Virus record (IMG/VR): IMGVR_UViG_3300036980_000377
Span: 1 to 62,771 of that record
DNA: 62,771 nt
Strand: one strand, 5' to 3'
From: a virus
Part shown: positions 8,172 through 17,001 of the stretch, piece by piece
How the letters are laid out: each line of letters begins with the position of its first letter
Position numbering within the stretch: the first letter of the stretch is position 1
Position numbers and translations under genes: made by a program
Notes under the pieces: model-generated
What the model was told of the DNA's origin: nothing
The model's input: only the letters and a program-made list of their open reading frames with translations
Database searches by the model: none

Positions 8172-8489
8172 ATGTACGCTACCTATATTAGAAAATATTT
8201 AATTTCAAGATGTCCCTTTTGTGGTAAGGAGACCACTGAAACGTTTCGTAATCCCTCTTGGTGTAAAAGAACCTTTTGTCATCCTTGTAGAACTTGGTAT
8301 CGCGCAGTCTTCAGACAAGATAATAAATGTAGACGATGCTCCACTCGAGGTAAATGTATAACTGAGGGAATGACTGATATGACCGTGCATGGGGGTATGG
8401 ATTGTAGTTCAGCTACTTCTATATGTACTTCCTTAATCTACTCCACTGTGTCCACTTATTCAACTTGGTATTATACGGACGGCACATGA
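8172..8489 (+). CDS. Zinc-ribbon protein of the expanded family, 105 aa
   Basis: The ATG at 8172, one base after the upstream stop, is preferred over a longer upstream start. C-P-F-C-G, C-H-P-C and C-R-R-C-S-T-R-G-K-C-I follow the family order. A Ser/Thr/Tyr-rich tail of about 40 residues is unusual among siblings. Confidence 0.65.
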   Translation: MYATYIRKYLISRCPFCGKETTETFRNPSWCKRTFCHPCRTWYRAVFRQDNKCRRCSTRGKCITEGMTDMTVHGGMDCSSATSICTSLIYSTVSTYSTWYYTDGT

Positions 8490-8875
8490 CATCTGTACAT
8501 CTACCCGATATTAATGGATCATCTTTTGAACGACAAAATTTGCATCATGTATGTATAAACTCTGACTGTCCTCACTGTGGGACTTTCAATATGCATAGAG
8601 CCCGCAATTTTTATCGGATCTTTATTTGCGTTGAAGCCAGATGTGATAAATGTCAAAATTCGTATTATATAATTCCTCCTCAAATAGTTTACCCTAACGT
8701 GGAGTGCTCGAAGTGTGAAGAGAGAGTAGGGTGCCTTTTAAATGGAAGTGTTCTAGCTCTTGCTTGGAAGGAAGGGCATGACTCTGAATATGTACTTCGT
8801 GAAGAGGGTATGTACAGCAAAAGACAGCGCAACTGGATTCGTAATCTTCAAGAAATGAAGGAAGATAATAAATGA
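8486..8875 (+). CDS. Zinc-ribbon protein of the expanded family, 129 aa
   Basis: Start and upstream stop overlap as ATGA. Motifs are C-P-H-C-G, C-D-K-C, the Y-Y-I-I-P-P segment also seen in the 6364 paralogue, and C-S-K-C-E-E-R-V-G-C-L. A charged helical tail follows. The shared I-P-P element between knuckles 2 and 3 supports common descent. Confidence 0.7.
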   Translation: MTSVHLPDINGSSFERQNLHHVCINSDCPHCGTFNMHRARNFYRIFICVEARCDKCQNSYYIIPPQIVYPNVECSKCEERVGCLLNGSVLALAWKEGHDSEYVLREEGMYSKRQRNWIRNLQEMKEDNK

Positions 8876-9408
8876 AACAAGCTGTTGTGAAAAGTTGTGA
8901 AGCTTGTGGGGGGTGGTGCTGCCGTGCAATCCTCGTTAGTAAAGAAGTTATTGCAGCCTCTACGCGAAATTTGTACGAGTTCTGGAGCGAAATTGCGCTC
9001 GAAGAAGCTGGAGAGATTAATCCGTTCCTCCCCAAACTCCAAAATCCGGATAGTAATTCATACTTCGTCTGCTCACATCTTAACTCTGGCCTTTGCGATC
9101 TTTACGCAGAGCGGCCAGACACATGTAGCGGGTATCCATATTACGAACATGGAATCGAAGAACTTGTAACTAACCCCTCCGCCTTTTATGTTCCATGGTG
9201 CTATTACAGAATGGAGGTGTTAGAATTTTTAGGTAGAGAGTACGACGTACTCGAGGATGGTGAATCATGTCGACAGAGATACCTGGAGATCCTGAAGGTG
9301 GATTCAAAGCTGTCTCAAGAATTCCTAAACCCCCAAAACTTATTGGTATCCAAGAAACGCAAGAGTTCCAAGGCTGGGACTCGGGGGAAATCTCAGACAC
9401 GGCGATGA
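8872..9408 (+). CDS. YkgJ-type CxxCxxCC protein, 178 aa
   Basis: The N-terminus has C-x2-C-G-G-W-C-C, and further on come C-S-H-L, G-L-C-D-L-Y, and E-R-P-D-T-C-S-G-Y-P. This order is that of the YkgJ (zinc/iron-chelating) family, whose biochemical role is not established. It is one of three such genes here. ATGA coupling to the upstream gene. A basic C-terminal tail overlaps the next frame. Confidence 0.7.
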   Translation: MKQAVVKSCEACGGWCCRAILVSKEVIAASTRNLYEFWSEIALEEAGEINPFLPKLQNPDSNSYFVCSHLNSGLCDLYAERPDTCSGYPYYEHGIEELVTNPSAFYVPWCYYRMEVLEFLGREYDVLEDGESCRQRYLEILKVDSKLSQEFLNPQNLLVSKKRKSSKAGTRGKSQTRR

Positions 9409-9725
9409 TCTTTGAATTTCAGCACGCCTGGAAAGATTTTCACGATAAACACTCTTGCCCAGTTAAACCTAATATAGAAGTTTTGCAGAGTGCAAAAAAA
9501 ATTTGCTTTGAGCTTGGCCTTCCCTTCAGATGGTATTTAAAATTGGCTATTCAAATTTTAGGGAGATTTCCCAAGCCTTGGGAGATAAATTATAAATGGT
9601 TACAAGAAGAGATTGCTTTAGAGTGGCTTGAATTAAAGCACACGAAAGTTGCAGTCGAAACGGATCATTCCCCGGAAGCAGAAGTAATTTTAAACCGTGA
9701 GGAGTCTAAAAATGGGATTCGATGA
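9267..9725 (+). CDS. Hypothetical protein, 152 aa (start uncertain)
   Basis: The frame opens at ATG 9267, with GAGG 10 bases upstream, and overlaps the YkgJ gene by 142 bases. An alternative ATG at 9405 overlaps only the YkgJ stop (ATGA) but has a poorer ribosome site. The segment after 9405 is helical and Trp-rich with no recognised motif. The overlap would be unusually long if 9267 is right. Confidence 0.55.
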   Translation: MSTEIPGDPEGGFKAVSRIPKPPKLIGIQETQEFQGWDSGEISDTAMIFEFQHAWKDFHDKHSCPVKPNIEVLQSAKKICFELGLPFRWYLKLAIQILGRFPKPWEINYKWLQEEIALEWLELKHTKVAVETDHSPEAEVILNREESKNGIR

Positions 9726-10017
9726 AGAATGGGATATAAAGTGGACTGACGTTTCAAGAGTAAATAATCAGCTACCCGAACATCCACCGTTCCGCGTATT
9801 TCAGGTAAACAAATTAACCTGTAAATTGTGCGGAGGCTCAATAAGTTATGGTACGCGGTGGGAATCTGATGGTTGGATGTGTAGTACTAGAGGCTGTCGA
9901 AACTGTGGATCTATTCATATCCTAACTGACTCCGCAAAATTTTGTAATGCATGTCATAAGAAAGACATTGCATGCCTTAGTTATCCACAAATCTTTATAC
10001 GGGAGAGTTATGTCTGA
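9712..10017 (+). CDS. Zinc-ribbon protein of the expanded family, 101 aa
   Basis: C-K-L-C-G-G, a C-S-T-R-G-C-R-N-C-G cluster, and C-N-A-C-H-K-K-D-I-A-C-L occur in family order; the last motif has six residues before the final cysteine. It overlaps the helicase gene by eight bases, placing the family directly against the replication genes. Confidence 0.65.
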   Translation: MGFDEEWDIKWTDVSRVNNQLPEHPPFRVFQVNKLTCKLCGGSISYGTRWESDGWMCSTRGCRNCGSIHILTDSAKFCNACHKKDIACLSYPQIFIRESYV

Positions 10018-11269
10018 TGCTCAAGGAATGATGACTGACGCGCAGATTATCAGCGCAATGATGCACCCCAGATTTGGTGCACATATTTTATCGAAATTTA
10101 AACCTGAGTGGTTGGGAACCCCAGAACTTAAACAAATTTTTGAAGAGGGCAAATCTTTCTATGAGAAGTTCAGGGAGATCCCAAATCCAACTACCATTAT
10201 CGAGTTTATCAAATTAGAAGGAAAGTATCCTAATGATCGAATTGAACAGTTTTCAAGTCTCGTTAATGGTATACCGCCACTTCTTAATCCGGAATTTTTT
10301 GAGTACCAGCTTGAAAAGAAATTACAAGGTAAGGCCCTTTATCGTGCCATCAAAGATGCCGTCGTACTTCTCCAAGATGAAAAGTATGACGACGTGTTCG
10401 GGTTATTTCATCGTGCACGAGTCGACTCTTTCATGGGTCAAAGAGGTGTTGGTAGCTTTTGGGAGGATTGGGAGCTTAGAGATGTTACACTTAAAGGATC
10501 TCCAACACCTACAGGGTTTACCCCTCTCGATACTTTATTACGGGGAGGGATTTTTCCTGGAGAATTGATGTTGACTATTGGTCTTAAATCTACTGGCAAG
10601 AGTTTTTTTGCCGTGTGGGTGGCCCGAGCCTCACTATTCAGTGGACGAACTACAGTCGTATTTACAATGGAGATGTCTCGAGGAGATCTGCTAAAACGGA
10701 TTGACTGCTCAGTCGCAAATTTTGACTTCGACGTTTACCAAGAAAACAAAGATATGATACAGCAACTGATCCTTGCAAAGAAGGAAGAGCTTCTTGGAGA
10801 TGTACAAGTCGTTGAATATCCATCAGGTTATCCTACAGTTCAAATCATGGAGAACGAAATCCTTGAAATTGAACAACGTCTAGGGAGAAAAGTTGATTGC
10901 TTTGTGGTTGACTACATCGATCTTATGCGTGGCACAGTTGTTGGATCTAAGGGCGACGCGAGATTTGGACTTATTTCAGCTGCAGTTGAGCTTCGGGGTT
11001 TGTGCGGTCGTAATCAACTCGCGGGGGTCGTACTTACGCAGTCTAATGCATTAGGAAAGAAGAGGGTATTCATTGAAGCTGAAAATGCAGCTGAGGCGTA
11101 CGGGCAAACTTGGTCCGCTGATTTTGTGCTCAGCATCAATGAGGTTATTGGAAGACCTGATCAACGTCGACTCTACGTGGCTGATTCTCGCCGGACACAG
11201 AAGAAAGTCAGCTTTCTTTATGAAGTTGATTTCTCTCGGGCGCAGTGGACTGAACGTGGTGGCTTTTGA
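10010..11269 (+). CDS. DnaB-like replicative DNA helicase
   Basis: GGGAGAG precedes ATG 10010, giving 419 aa. An N-terminal helical domain (about 1-140) is followed by a RecA-fold domain. Walker A is G-L-K-S-T-G-K-S near residue 193, followed by an M-E-M-S segment typical of DnaB helicases, and Walker B is D-C-F-V-V-D-Y-I-D. This fits a ring helicase that unwinds the fork and works with the primase at 12659. It could instead be a KaiC/RecA-like ATPase, but the two-domain layout favours DnaB. Confidence 0.75.
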   Translation: MSDAQGMMTDAQIISAMMHPRFGAHILSKFKPEWLGTPELKQIFEEGKSFYEKFREIPNPTTIIEFIKLEGKYPNDRIEQFSSLVNGIPPLLNPEFFEYQLEKKLQGKALYRAIKDAVVLLQDEKYDDVFGLFHRARVDSFMGQRGVGSFWEDWELRDVTLKGSPTPTGFTPLDTLLRGGIFPGELMLTIGLKSTGKSFFAVWVARASLFSGRTTVVFTMEMSRGDLLKRIDCSVANFDFDVYQENKDMIQQLILAKKEELLGDVQVVEYPSGYPTVQIMENEILEIEQRLGRKVDCFVVDYIDLMRGTVVGSKGDARFGLISAAVELRGLCGRNQLAGVVLTQSNALGKKRVFIEAENAAEAYGQTWSADFVLSINEVIGRPDQRRLYVADSRRTQKKVSFLYEVDFSRAQWTERGGF

Positions 11270-11862
11270 TGTTTAATCTCGCCATTTTCTCTTCCGGTGA
11301 AGGTACTTTGCTACAAACAGTCATTGATGCTTTTAATAGTGGCCATCTCAATATGCAGCCCCTAGTAGTGATTAGCAATAACGCGAAGTCTACCGCGCTT
11401 ACACGAGGCTCCAATGCCGGTTTAACTGCCTGGCATCTCTGCGCAGATCATTATTTTGGATCTGAAGAGATACTTGACGAAGTTATCACCCAACTTTTAG
11501 ATGGCTTTAAAATCGATCTAGTCCTCCTTCTAGGGTATATGAAGAAGATAGGCCCATCGATGCTACTCACTTTCCCAGATCAGATTTTAAATATACATCC
11601 CTCATTGCTTCCCAAGTTCGGAGGAGAAGGAATGTATGATATGCTAGTACACAGGGCGGTCATCTCATCGGGTGAAGTGGAGACAGGGATTACAATCCAT
11701 GTAGTTAATGAAGAGTACGATGAGGGTCGAATTATAAATCAATTAAGGATCCCCGTAGAGCCTGATGATACCCCTAAAACACTCCGTGCGAAAGTCCAAA
11801 AAATGGAGCATCCATTTTTAATAGAAACATTACAAGAGATTGAGAGAAGGGGATATGTCTAA
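11269..11862 (+). CDS. PurN-like formyltransferase
   Basis: It starts at ATG overlapping the helicase stop; 197 aa, close to the PurN length. The N-terminus F-S-S-G-E-G-T-L-L-Q matches the PurN phosphate loop, L-N-I-H-P-S-L-L-P holds the catalytic Asn108 and His110, and Y-D-E-G-R-I holds Asp151. T-G-I-T-I-H-V-V is also conserved. The classical reaction transfers formyl from 10-formyl-tetrahydrofolate to GAR. In a phage with QueC, QueD and FolE2-like genes it may instead formylate a modified deazaguanine; that is inference. Confidence 0.8.
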   Translation: MFNLAIFSSGEGTLLQTVIDAFNSGHLNMQPLVVISNNAKSTALTRGSNAGLTAWHLCADHYFGSEEILDEVITQLLDGFKIDLVLLLGYMKKIGPSMLLTFPDQILNIHPSLLPKFGGEGMYDMLVHRAVISSGEVETGITIHVVNEEYDEGRIINQLRIPVEPDDTPKTLRAKVQKMEHPFLIETLQEIERRGYV

Positions 11863-11947
11863 ACGTAAAATAAAAAAAGGGCGAAGAAAAATGGGGAGTA
11901 AGAAACGCCGCAACTTAAGACGTCGTCGTAAGACGAAAGGACATTGA
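11855..11947 (+). CDS. Very basic 30-aa peptide
   Basis: It overlaps the PurN-like gene by 8 bases and follows AGAAGGGGAT. About two thirds of its residues are Lys or Arg, with a few Gly and Ser. It is too short for family assignment. A nucleic-acid-binding or ribosome-associated peptide is possible, but composition is the only evidence. Confidence 0.4.
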   Translation: MSKRKIKKGRRKMGSKKRRNLRRRRKTKGH

Positions 11948-12037
11948 CCTAAATTTTAGGTGGCTCAATTTTGAGTACCCTTTCTTTTGCGTTTCTATGT
12001 TTCAAATTTATGATAGAATGAAAAGCAGGAGAAATGT

Positions 12038-12640
12038 ATGGCTCTTATGCCCAGTAACACGACAGTAGGTTGGTTTCCGAGCACCTTCCCAAGTACAGGT
12101 TCTTCTTATACAGTCCCAGCTTCATATCCCGTTTCACTGTATTTAGTTGCCTGTATGCATTGTGGGGAGAAGTTCGTAACAAAACCGCGTAAATCTCTTA
12201 CGTGTGTTCAAAGTCTGGAGACTTGTTGGGATGTTGAATGTCCTAAATGCACCCAAGAAATTCGATTATGCCTTCATGAATGTAGTGGCGACTGTGAACA
12301 TGTTCTTGATTGCCTCCTCGTTGGAATCTCTGATAAAATTATTGAACGCGCCTTGCAACTTGAATTTGAAAAGGGTGCTGAGGTTCATCGTTATGAACCT
12401 TATAATCCTCCTTCTTATTATCCGTGGGATCCAATAATTGGAAATCCAAATATAACTTATGGCAGTAGTACCGCGGTTGATTACACTATAAGTCCTTACA
12501 CAATTTCTTCGGGTGGAACTAATACAACTGGATTAACTAATCCTTCTAACAGTACAGTCACGATCTCTTTTAATGACAAGTTGCGAAACGCTTTACAAGC
12601 TCAACTCAATAAGGCCAACAAGAAAGAAACTATTGAGTAG
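12038..12640 (+). CDS. Zinc-ribbon protein with long Tyr/Thr/Ser-rich tail, 200 aa
   Basis: CAGGAGAAATGT precedes the ATG. C-M-H-C-G, C-P-K-C and C-S-G-D-C-E-H-V-L-D-C-L follow the expanded-family order with three residues in the first gap of the last motif. A low-complexity tail of about 80 residues rich in Pro, Tyr, Thr and Ser follows. The 90-base gap upstream has two short inverted repeats and a TATGAT that could be a -10. Confidence 0.65.
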   Translation: MALMPSNTTVGWFPSTFPSTGSSYTVPASYPVSLYLVACMHCGEKFVTKPRKSLTCVQSLETCWDVECPKCTQEIRLCLHECSGDCEHVLDCLLVGISDKIIERALQLEFEKGAEVHRYEPYNPPSYYPWDPIIGNPNITYGSSTAVDYTISPYTISSGGTNTTGLTNPSNSTVTISFNDKLRNALQAQLNKANKKETIE

Positions 12641-12658
12641 TAGCTAACGGATCTCTTC

Positions 12659-13495
12659 ATGAGCTTTTACAAGTATAGTTTTCCCTATAAGGAAACTGGC
12701 TCGGGAGAGATCCGTTTCTGTTGTCCTACGTGCACTGATCGAGAATATCATTTATATTATAATCCATCGAAAGGACTTTGGAATTGTTTTAAATGTGGGT
12801 ATAAGGGTAAGGGATTCCCTGAGGCTCTCAAAGCTGTTAAACTTCCTCCTCTCGAAGTAGTCGAAACACCGATACGAGAGTTAAAATGGAGTCCCTTACT
12901 CTACCCTCCATCGTGCACGCTTGAATCTGTTATTTGGGACTACTTACTATCTCGAGGAGTAACTAAAGAGGATGTAACAACGTTTCACATAGGGTGGAGT
13001 ACCGAGAAGCCCTTCATAGTAGTATTCCCAATAGTAATGCATGGAGTTATTAAAGCGGTACAAATAAGACACCTAGTTAAACTAGGACCAAAGTACGTAT
13101 TCTATGATGTTGGAAAAGTTAAAGTTAAAAAATCCTTGTTGTTGTATAATTACGACAATGTTATTAACGGGACCGATACTCTTTACATTATGGAAGGAAT
13201 CCTTGATGTCATCAGAGCAGCCCCAAATTGTGGAGTTTGCACCTTCGGAAAATCCCCATCCATTGATCAAGCATCCCTCATTCATGGGATTCCTAAGCGA
13301 AAGCTTGTCTTGGCGTACGATACTGATGTCACTGTAAAAGAATTAGCTCAATCAATTGATCGACTTGGAGCCTATGAATCAGTCTATATTAAACTATTAC
13401 CCAAAGGTAAAGATCCCGCAGATATGGGCGATGAGTTTTTCGCGCTACCCGAAATTCCAGCATTCGACTGGCTATTACAAAACGTCAGGGAGTAA
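12659..13495 (+). CDS. DNA primase (CHC2 zinc finger plus TOPRIM)
   Basis: 278 aa. An N-terminal zinc finger, C-C-P-T-C then C-F-K-C-G at about residues 21-45, is followed by a TOPRIM core: M-E-G-I-L-D-V near residue 178 (catalytic Glu) and Y-D-T-D about 40 residues later. This is the layout of DnaG and T7 gp4-type primases without a fused helicase, so it probably makes primers with the DnaB-like helicase at 10010. Confidence 0.85.
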   Translation: MSFYKYSFPYKETGSGEIRFCCPTCTDREYHLYYNPSKGLWNCFKCGYKGKGFPEALKAVKLPPLEVVETPIRELKWSPLLYPPSCTLESVIWDYLLSRGVTKEDVTTFHIGWSTEKPFIVVFPIVMHGVIKAVQIRHLVKLGPKYVFYDVGKVKVKKSLLLYNYDNVINGTDTLYIMEGILDVIRAAPNCGVCTFGKSPSIDQASLIHGIPKRKLVLAYDTDVTVKELAQSIDRLGAYESVYIKLLPKGKDPADMGDEFFALPEIPAFDWLLQNVRE

Positions 13496-13497
13496 CT

Positions 13498-14202
13498 ATG
13501 CCACCACTTATTGCACTTGAAACACCTAAACAAAACTTCGATCTACAACTGGAGCACAGTGATTATATCTTCGCTCTAGCACATCTTTGGGATGACAGCA
13601 GATATCGAAACTTCATCTTCAGAGCCCAAGCAGAGGGTAAGCAAATTTATTTAGACAACTCCGCTTTTGAGTTGAAAACCTCCATGGAAATAGATAAATA
13701 TATTTCTATCATAAGAGAGATTAACCCTCAAGTGATAGTTGTGCCCGATGCTCTAGGTGATATTGCTTCAACAATCAAACTCACAAAAATTTTCTATCAA
13801 GGACTTCCCGGAAATTTTTTCCAGAAATATAAGTTCATGATTGTTCCGCAAGGAAAAGATAATCGAGAAAGAATGAAGTGTTTTCATATCATGCGTTCAT
13901 TTGGATTTCCTATTAACATTATAGGGTTACCCCGTCATGCTTATCCTCATAGAGTCGAGCTCCTTAAGTTGGTTAAGAAATTCATGCCAAGAACAAAAAT
14001 CCACTTCCTCGGCTTACCTGATCCGGAAGAACTTAAAGGAGGAGTCGTACATGAAATTGATTCTCTTGATACCTCCTGGGTTGCGAAGTACTCAGTTGGA
14101 AAAGGAGGTTTTGAAATGCTCGACTTTGAATCCGATATCTGCGATCCAGATAAGTTCAATGAAGGACTGGGAATTTTAACTAAGTACTTTGAGGAGGAAT
14201 AA
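13498..14202 (+). CDS. TGT/DpdA-like TIM-barrel protein (putative 7-deazaguanine transglycosylase)
   Basis: 234 aa with alternating strand/helix pattern. L-D-N-S-A-F-E near residues 51-57 and V-V-P-D-A-L-G-D near 80-87 resemble the substrate-site motifs of small phage queuine tRNA-ribosyltransferase-like (DpdA) proteins, as I recall them; G-L-P-R-H and H-F-L-G-L-P recur later. Such enzymes swap guanine for preQ0 in DNA. QueC, QueD and FolE2-like genes in this window support the call. Sequence alone is suggestive, so another TIM-barrel function remains possible. Confidence 0.55.
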   Translation: MPPLIALETPKQNFDLQLEHSDYIFALAHLWDDSRYRNFIFRAQAEGKQIYLDNSAFELKTSMEIDKYISIIREINPQVIVVPDALGDIASTIKLTKIFYQGLPGNFFQKYKFMIVPQGKDNRERMKCFHIMRSFGFPINIIGLPRHAYPHRVELLKLVKKFMPRTKIHFLGLPDPEELKGGVVHEIDSLDTSWVAKYSVGKGGFEMLDFESDICDPDKFNEGLGILTKYFEEE

Positions 14203-14203
14203 T

Positions 14204-14560
14204 TTGGAATCTAAAAATCCATTAGATCTGGTTGCTGAAATTGCGAGAACCGTTGGAGGTAAAATCGAAGAGGTGGCGCTTTTTGATGATCACGGCTTTG
14301 CAACAATGTCTTTTGATCTGCCTAAAGATCACTGGCTGTATCAAGAGAACTACGATCCTCCACCCGCTCCCTTTCTCATGGGTACAGATAACCCATTAAG
14401 AGATCATCTTGCTAAAGCAATCAGGCAAGCAGGAATTTATGCTATTAGAGCTACGACCAATAGCGGCAAAATCGATGACTACGATCCTGATGCTTGGCTG
14501 CAAAACCTAGTGGTTGGTATGCTAGGTTACTGGACACCAGATGGACACTCACACCTTTAA
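14204..14560 (+). CDS. Hypothetical protein, 118 aa
   Basis: The TTG at 14204 follows GAGGAGG, an excellent ribosome site that decides the start. A soluble acidic protein rich in Asp and Pro in the middle. No domain recognised. It sits between the putative transglycosylase and the polymerase. Confidence 0.6.
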   Translation: MESKNPLDLVAEIARTVGGKIEEVALFDDHGFATMSFDLPKDHWLYQENYDPPPAPFLMGTDNPLRDHLAKAIRQAGIYAIRATTNSGKIDDYDPDAWLQNLVVGMLGYWTPDGHSHL

Positions 14561-14568
14561 GGAGCTTT

Positions 14569-17001
14569 ATGTCTGACGCACAAGATCTTATTAGGAAATT
14601 ACTTGTATCAACTTCCCCAAACTGTGTGGTGCCCGCCTCACGTCCAACAAAAGAATTCTCAGGGCTTGCCTTTGTGGGCATTGCTCCTGCCGAGAAAGAA
14701 GTTGAGCTTGGAGAACCATTTGTCGGTCCTTCTGGTAGGGTGCTTGACGGATGCTTATTTATGGCAGGAATTTCTAGGGAAGCTAGTTGGATCGGAAACC
14801 TTTGTCCTGTTAGACTTCAATCGGATAGAGGCCTCGCAAAATACGAAGTTGATATATTGCGTGAGCCTCTCATCGAGGCTTTACAGAAGCTCAAACCCAA
14901 GGTCGTGGTTACCCTAGGAGCTGAACCCACTAGAGCGCTTTTAAATGTTCCAGACGTTCAGATTATGCTTATGAGATCTCACGTCTATGAGATCCCTGAA
15001 TTACCTGGAACTAAGATCATCCCCTCGATTCATCCATCATTTGCACTGCGTCAAAGTCTAGCCTTAGTTGCTTTATTAGTTAGCGACTTAATGATTGCCA
15101 AGAAAGTCCTAAAAGGTGAAGAAAGGTACAAGCCGTGGACATATACTGAAATTAAAAGCATTCAAGAATTACGTCAAGTTCTTGAATCACACCGCGGACA
15201 AAAGATGTGTCTTGATACTGAAGCGACGAGTCGACACCCTAATCTCGCGGAACTCTTTATGATTAGCTTCGCGTTCTCGGATAATTTAGATCATGGTTAT
15301 GTTATTCATACTCCCACTAAACACTTTGGACTCAACGCTGAACTTCCTGGTCCCCCTGAACTTCTTGATGGACGAGACCACCCTACGCCTCGTGAAGATG
15401 TACTAGAGGTATTTAAAGAATATGATTACGATACGATCATCTTCAATATGCTTTATGACTACATTGTACTTGGAAAATGTGGCTACGAGCCAAGAGTCTT
15501 TGTCGATCCAATGTATGCTTTCGGATCTCTCGATGAGGAATGCCCTAAGAGTCTCGACGTTCTCGGTAGTTTCTTCAGCGGGATTGGTCCCTATACAATG
15601 GACTATCAATCTACAAATATCTCCGACTGGTTACCATATTCGGCATGTGACGCCGTCAATACAAACAGAGTCTGGGCCAGTATCGCTCCTCGCTTTAAAG
15701 AGAAGGCGAAAGACTTCGTTTTGTTTAAATACTTAATGCCTCTTCTCCACAGACTCGCTACGACTAGCATGATTGGATGTTATGTTGATCTCTCCCGTTT
15801 GAATGTCGTTGATGAGAAGATGAATCGAGATATTCAAACAAAAATAGCAATGTTGCATGGGGTAGCTGGATATGAATTCAATCATCGTTCTAACGATCAG
15901 CTTGCACTGGTATTTCAAAAACTCGGGATACCAACTATTGGTAAGACGAAGAAGACTGGAAAACCTTCGTTCCGAAAAGAACTCCTCGAAAAACTCTCAG
16001 GGCGATTCCCTTTTGTGGCTCTTATACGCGAGACCAAATCCTTAGAGAAAATGTACTCAAGCTACATCAAAAATATTAGGAATTATCTGGATGAACATTC
16101 GAGGGTGCACACAAACTTTGATATCAAGAAGACTGGAAGATTATCCGCGAGAGAGCCAGCTCTACAAACACTCCCCAGGGATTCAGTTATTCTTGAGTTG
16201 TTCGCAGCTAAGCCTGGCTGCGTCCTTATTAAATGCGATTTTAGCGCAGCGGAAATGCGCTGGCTCGGTTTTCTGGCTGGGGAGAAAAAGTGGCTTAATC
16301 CCTTTCTAGACATCCATAGATCTAATGCTTCCTTTTTCTACCAGGTTCCAGTGAATGAAGTTACTGATACAATGAGACAGGAAGTTAAATTTCTTGGGTT
16401 TGGTAAGGTTTATGGATCTGGAATTCAAACACTAGCCAAACAATTAGGTTGTTCGGAGCAAGAGGCCGCTAATCGTGAAGATCGATTCTTCGAAACTTTT
16501 CCCAATGTTAAAAAGTTTATGGATGCCCAGAAAGAGCGGGTTCTCAATATGGGCTTCGTTACCAATTATTTTGGTCTTGAACGGCACTTTCACTACGATG
16601 TCAACTTCGGCGTTGAGCAGGATAAAGCAAGAGCTGTCAGGGAGGCTTATAATTTTGGTCCACAATCAGCAACCGCAATGTGGACAAATATGTCTCTCAT
16701 GAAAATTCAAGAATGGTTCGAAAGTCATCTACCTAACTCTCGAGTCGTCCTTCAGATTCACGATGCTATTGTAGCTGAGGTTCCTATTGAAGATTTATTC
16801 ACTGCTTCTCATGCAATTTGGCAGATCATGAGAAGACCTGTTGATAGAAAGACTGGCTTTTTTGTACCCGCTGATATTTCAATTGGATCTAATCTTCTCC
16901 ATCAAGCCAAGGTTATTCCATTTTATGTAACCAACTTCGAAGAAGCATGGGATGCTTATATGTTAAAAACGAAGAAGGAGGAGGAAGCATGGGCTGGGTG
17001 A
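14569..17001 (+). CDS. Family A DNA polymerase with N-terminal uracil-DNA glycosylase domain
   Basis: 810 aa, started at ATG 14569 after AAGGAG. Residues about 25-185 match family-4 UDG: G-E-P-F-V-G-P-S-G (48-56) and H-P-S (155-157). A 3'-5' exonuclease follows: D216/E218, N293/D297, Y357/D361. The polymerase has motif A D-F-S-A-A-E-M-R (557-564), motif B R603/K607/F611/Y615, and motif C Q-I-H-D-A (729-733). The usual H-D-E of motif C is H-D-A, and Ile709 of E. coli Pol I is Ala. No 5'-3' exonuclease domain. It is the likely phage replicase. The UDG domain could monitor uracil in template or product, but whether it is active is unknown. Confidence 0.9.
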   Translation: MSDAQDLIRKLLVSTSPNCVVPASRPTKEFSGLAFVGIAPAEKEVELGEPFVGPSGRVLDGCLFMAGISREASWIGNLCPVRLQSDRGLAKYEVDILREPLIEALQKLKPKVVVTLGAEPTRALLNVPDVQIMLMRSHVYEIPELPGTKIIPSIHPSFALRQSLALVALLVSDLMIAKKVLKGEERYKPWTYTEIKSIQELRQVLESHRGQKMCLDTEATSRHPNLAELFMISFAFSDNLDHGYVIHTPTKHFGLNAELPGPPELLDGRDHPTPREDVLEVFKEYDYDTIIFNMLYDYIVLGKCGYEPRVFVDPMYAFGSLDEECPKSLDVLGSFFSGIGPYTMDYQSTNISDWLPYSACDAVNTNRVWASIAPRFKEKAKDFVLFKYLMPLLHRLATTSMIGCYVDLSRLNVVDEKMNRDIQTKIAMLHGVAGYEFNHRSNDQLALVFQKLGIPTIGKTKKTGKPSFRKELLEKLSGRFPFVALIRETKSLEKMYSSYIKNIRNYLDEHSRVHTNFDIKKTGRLSAREPALQTLPRDSVILELFAAKPGCVLIKCDFSAAEMRWLGFLAGEKKWLNPFLDIHRSNASFFYQVPVNEVTDTMRQEVKFLGFGKVYGSGIQTLAKQLGCSEQEAANREDRFFETFPNVKKFMDAQKERVLNMGFVTNYFGLERHFHYDVNFGVEQDKARAVREAYNFGPQSATAMWTNMSLMKIQEWFESHLPNSRVVLQIHDAIVAEVPIEDLFTASHAIWQIMRRPVDRKTGFFVPADISIGSNLLHQAKVIPFYVTNFEEAWDAYMLKTKKEEEAWAG

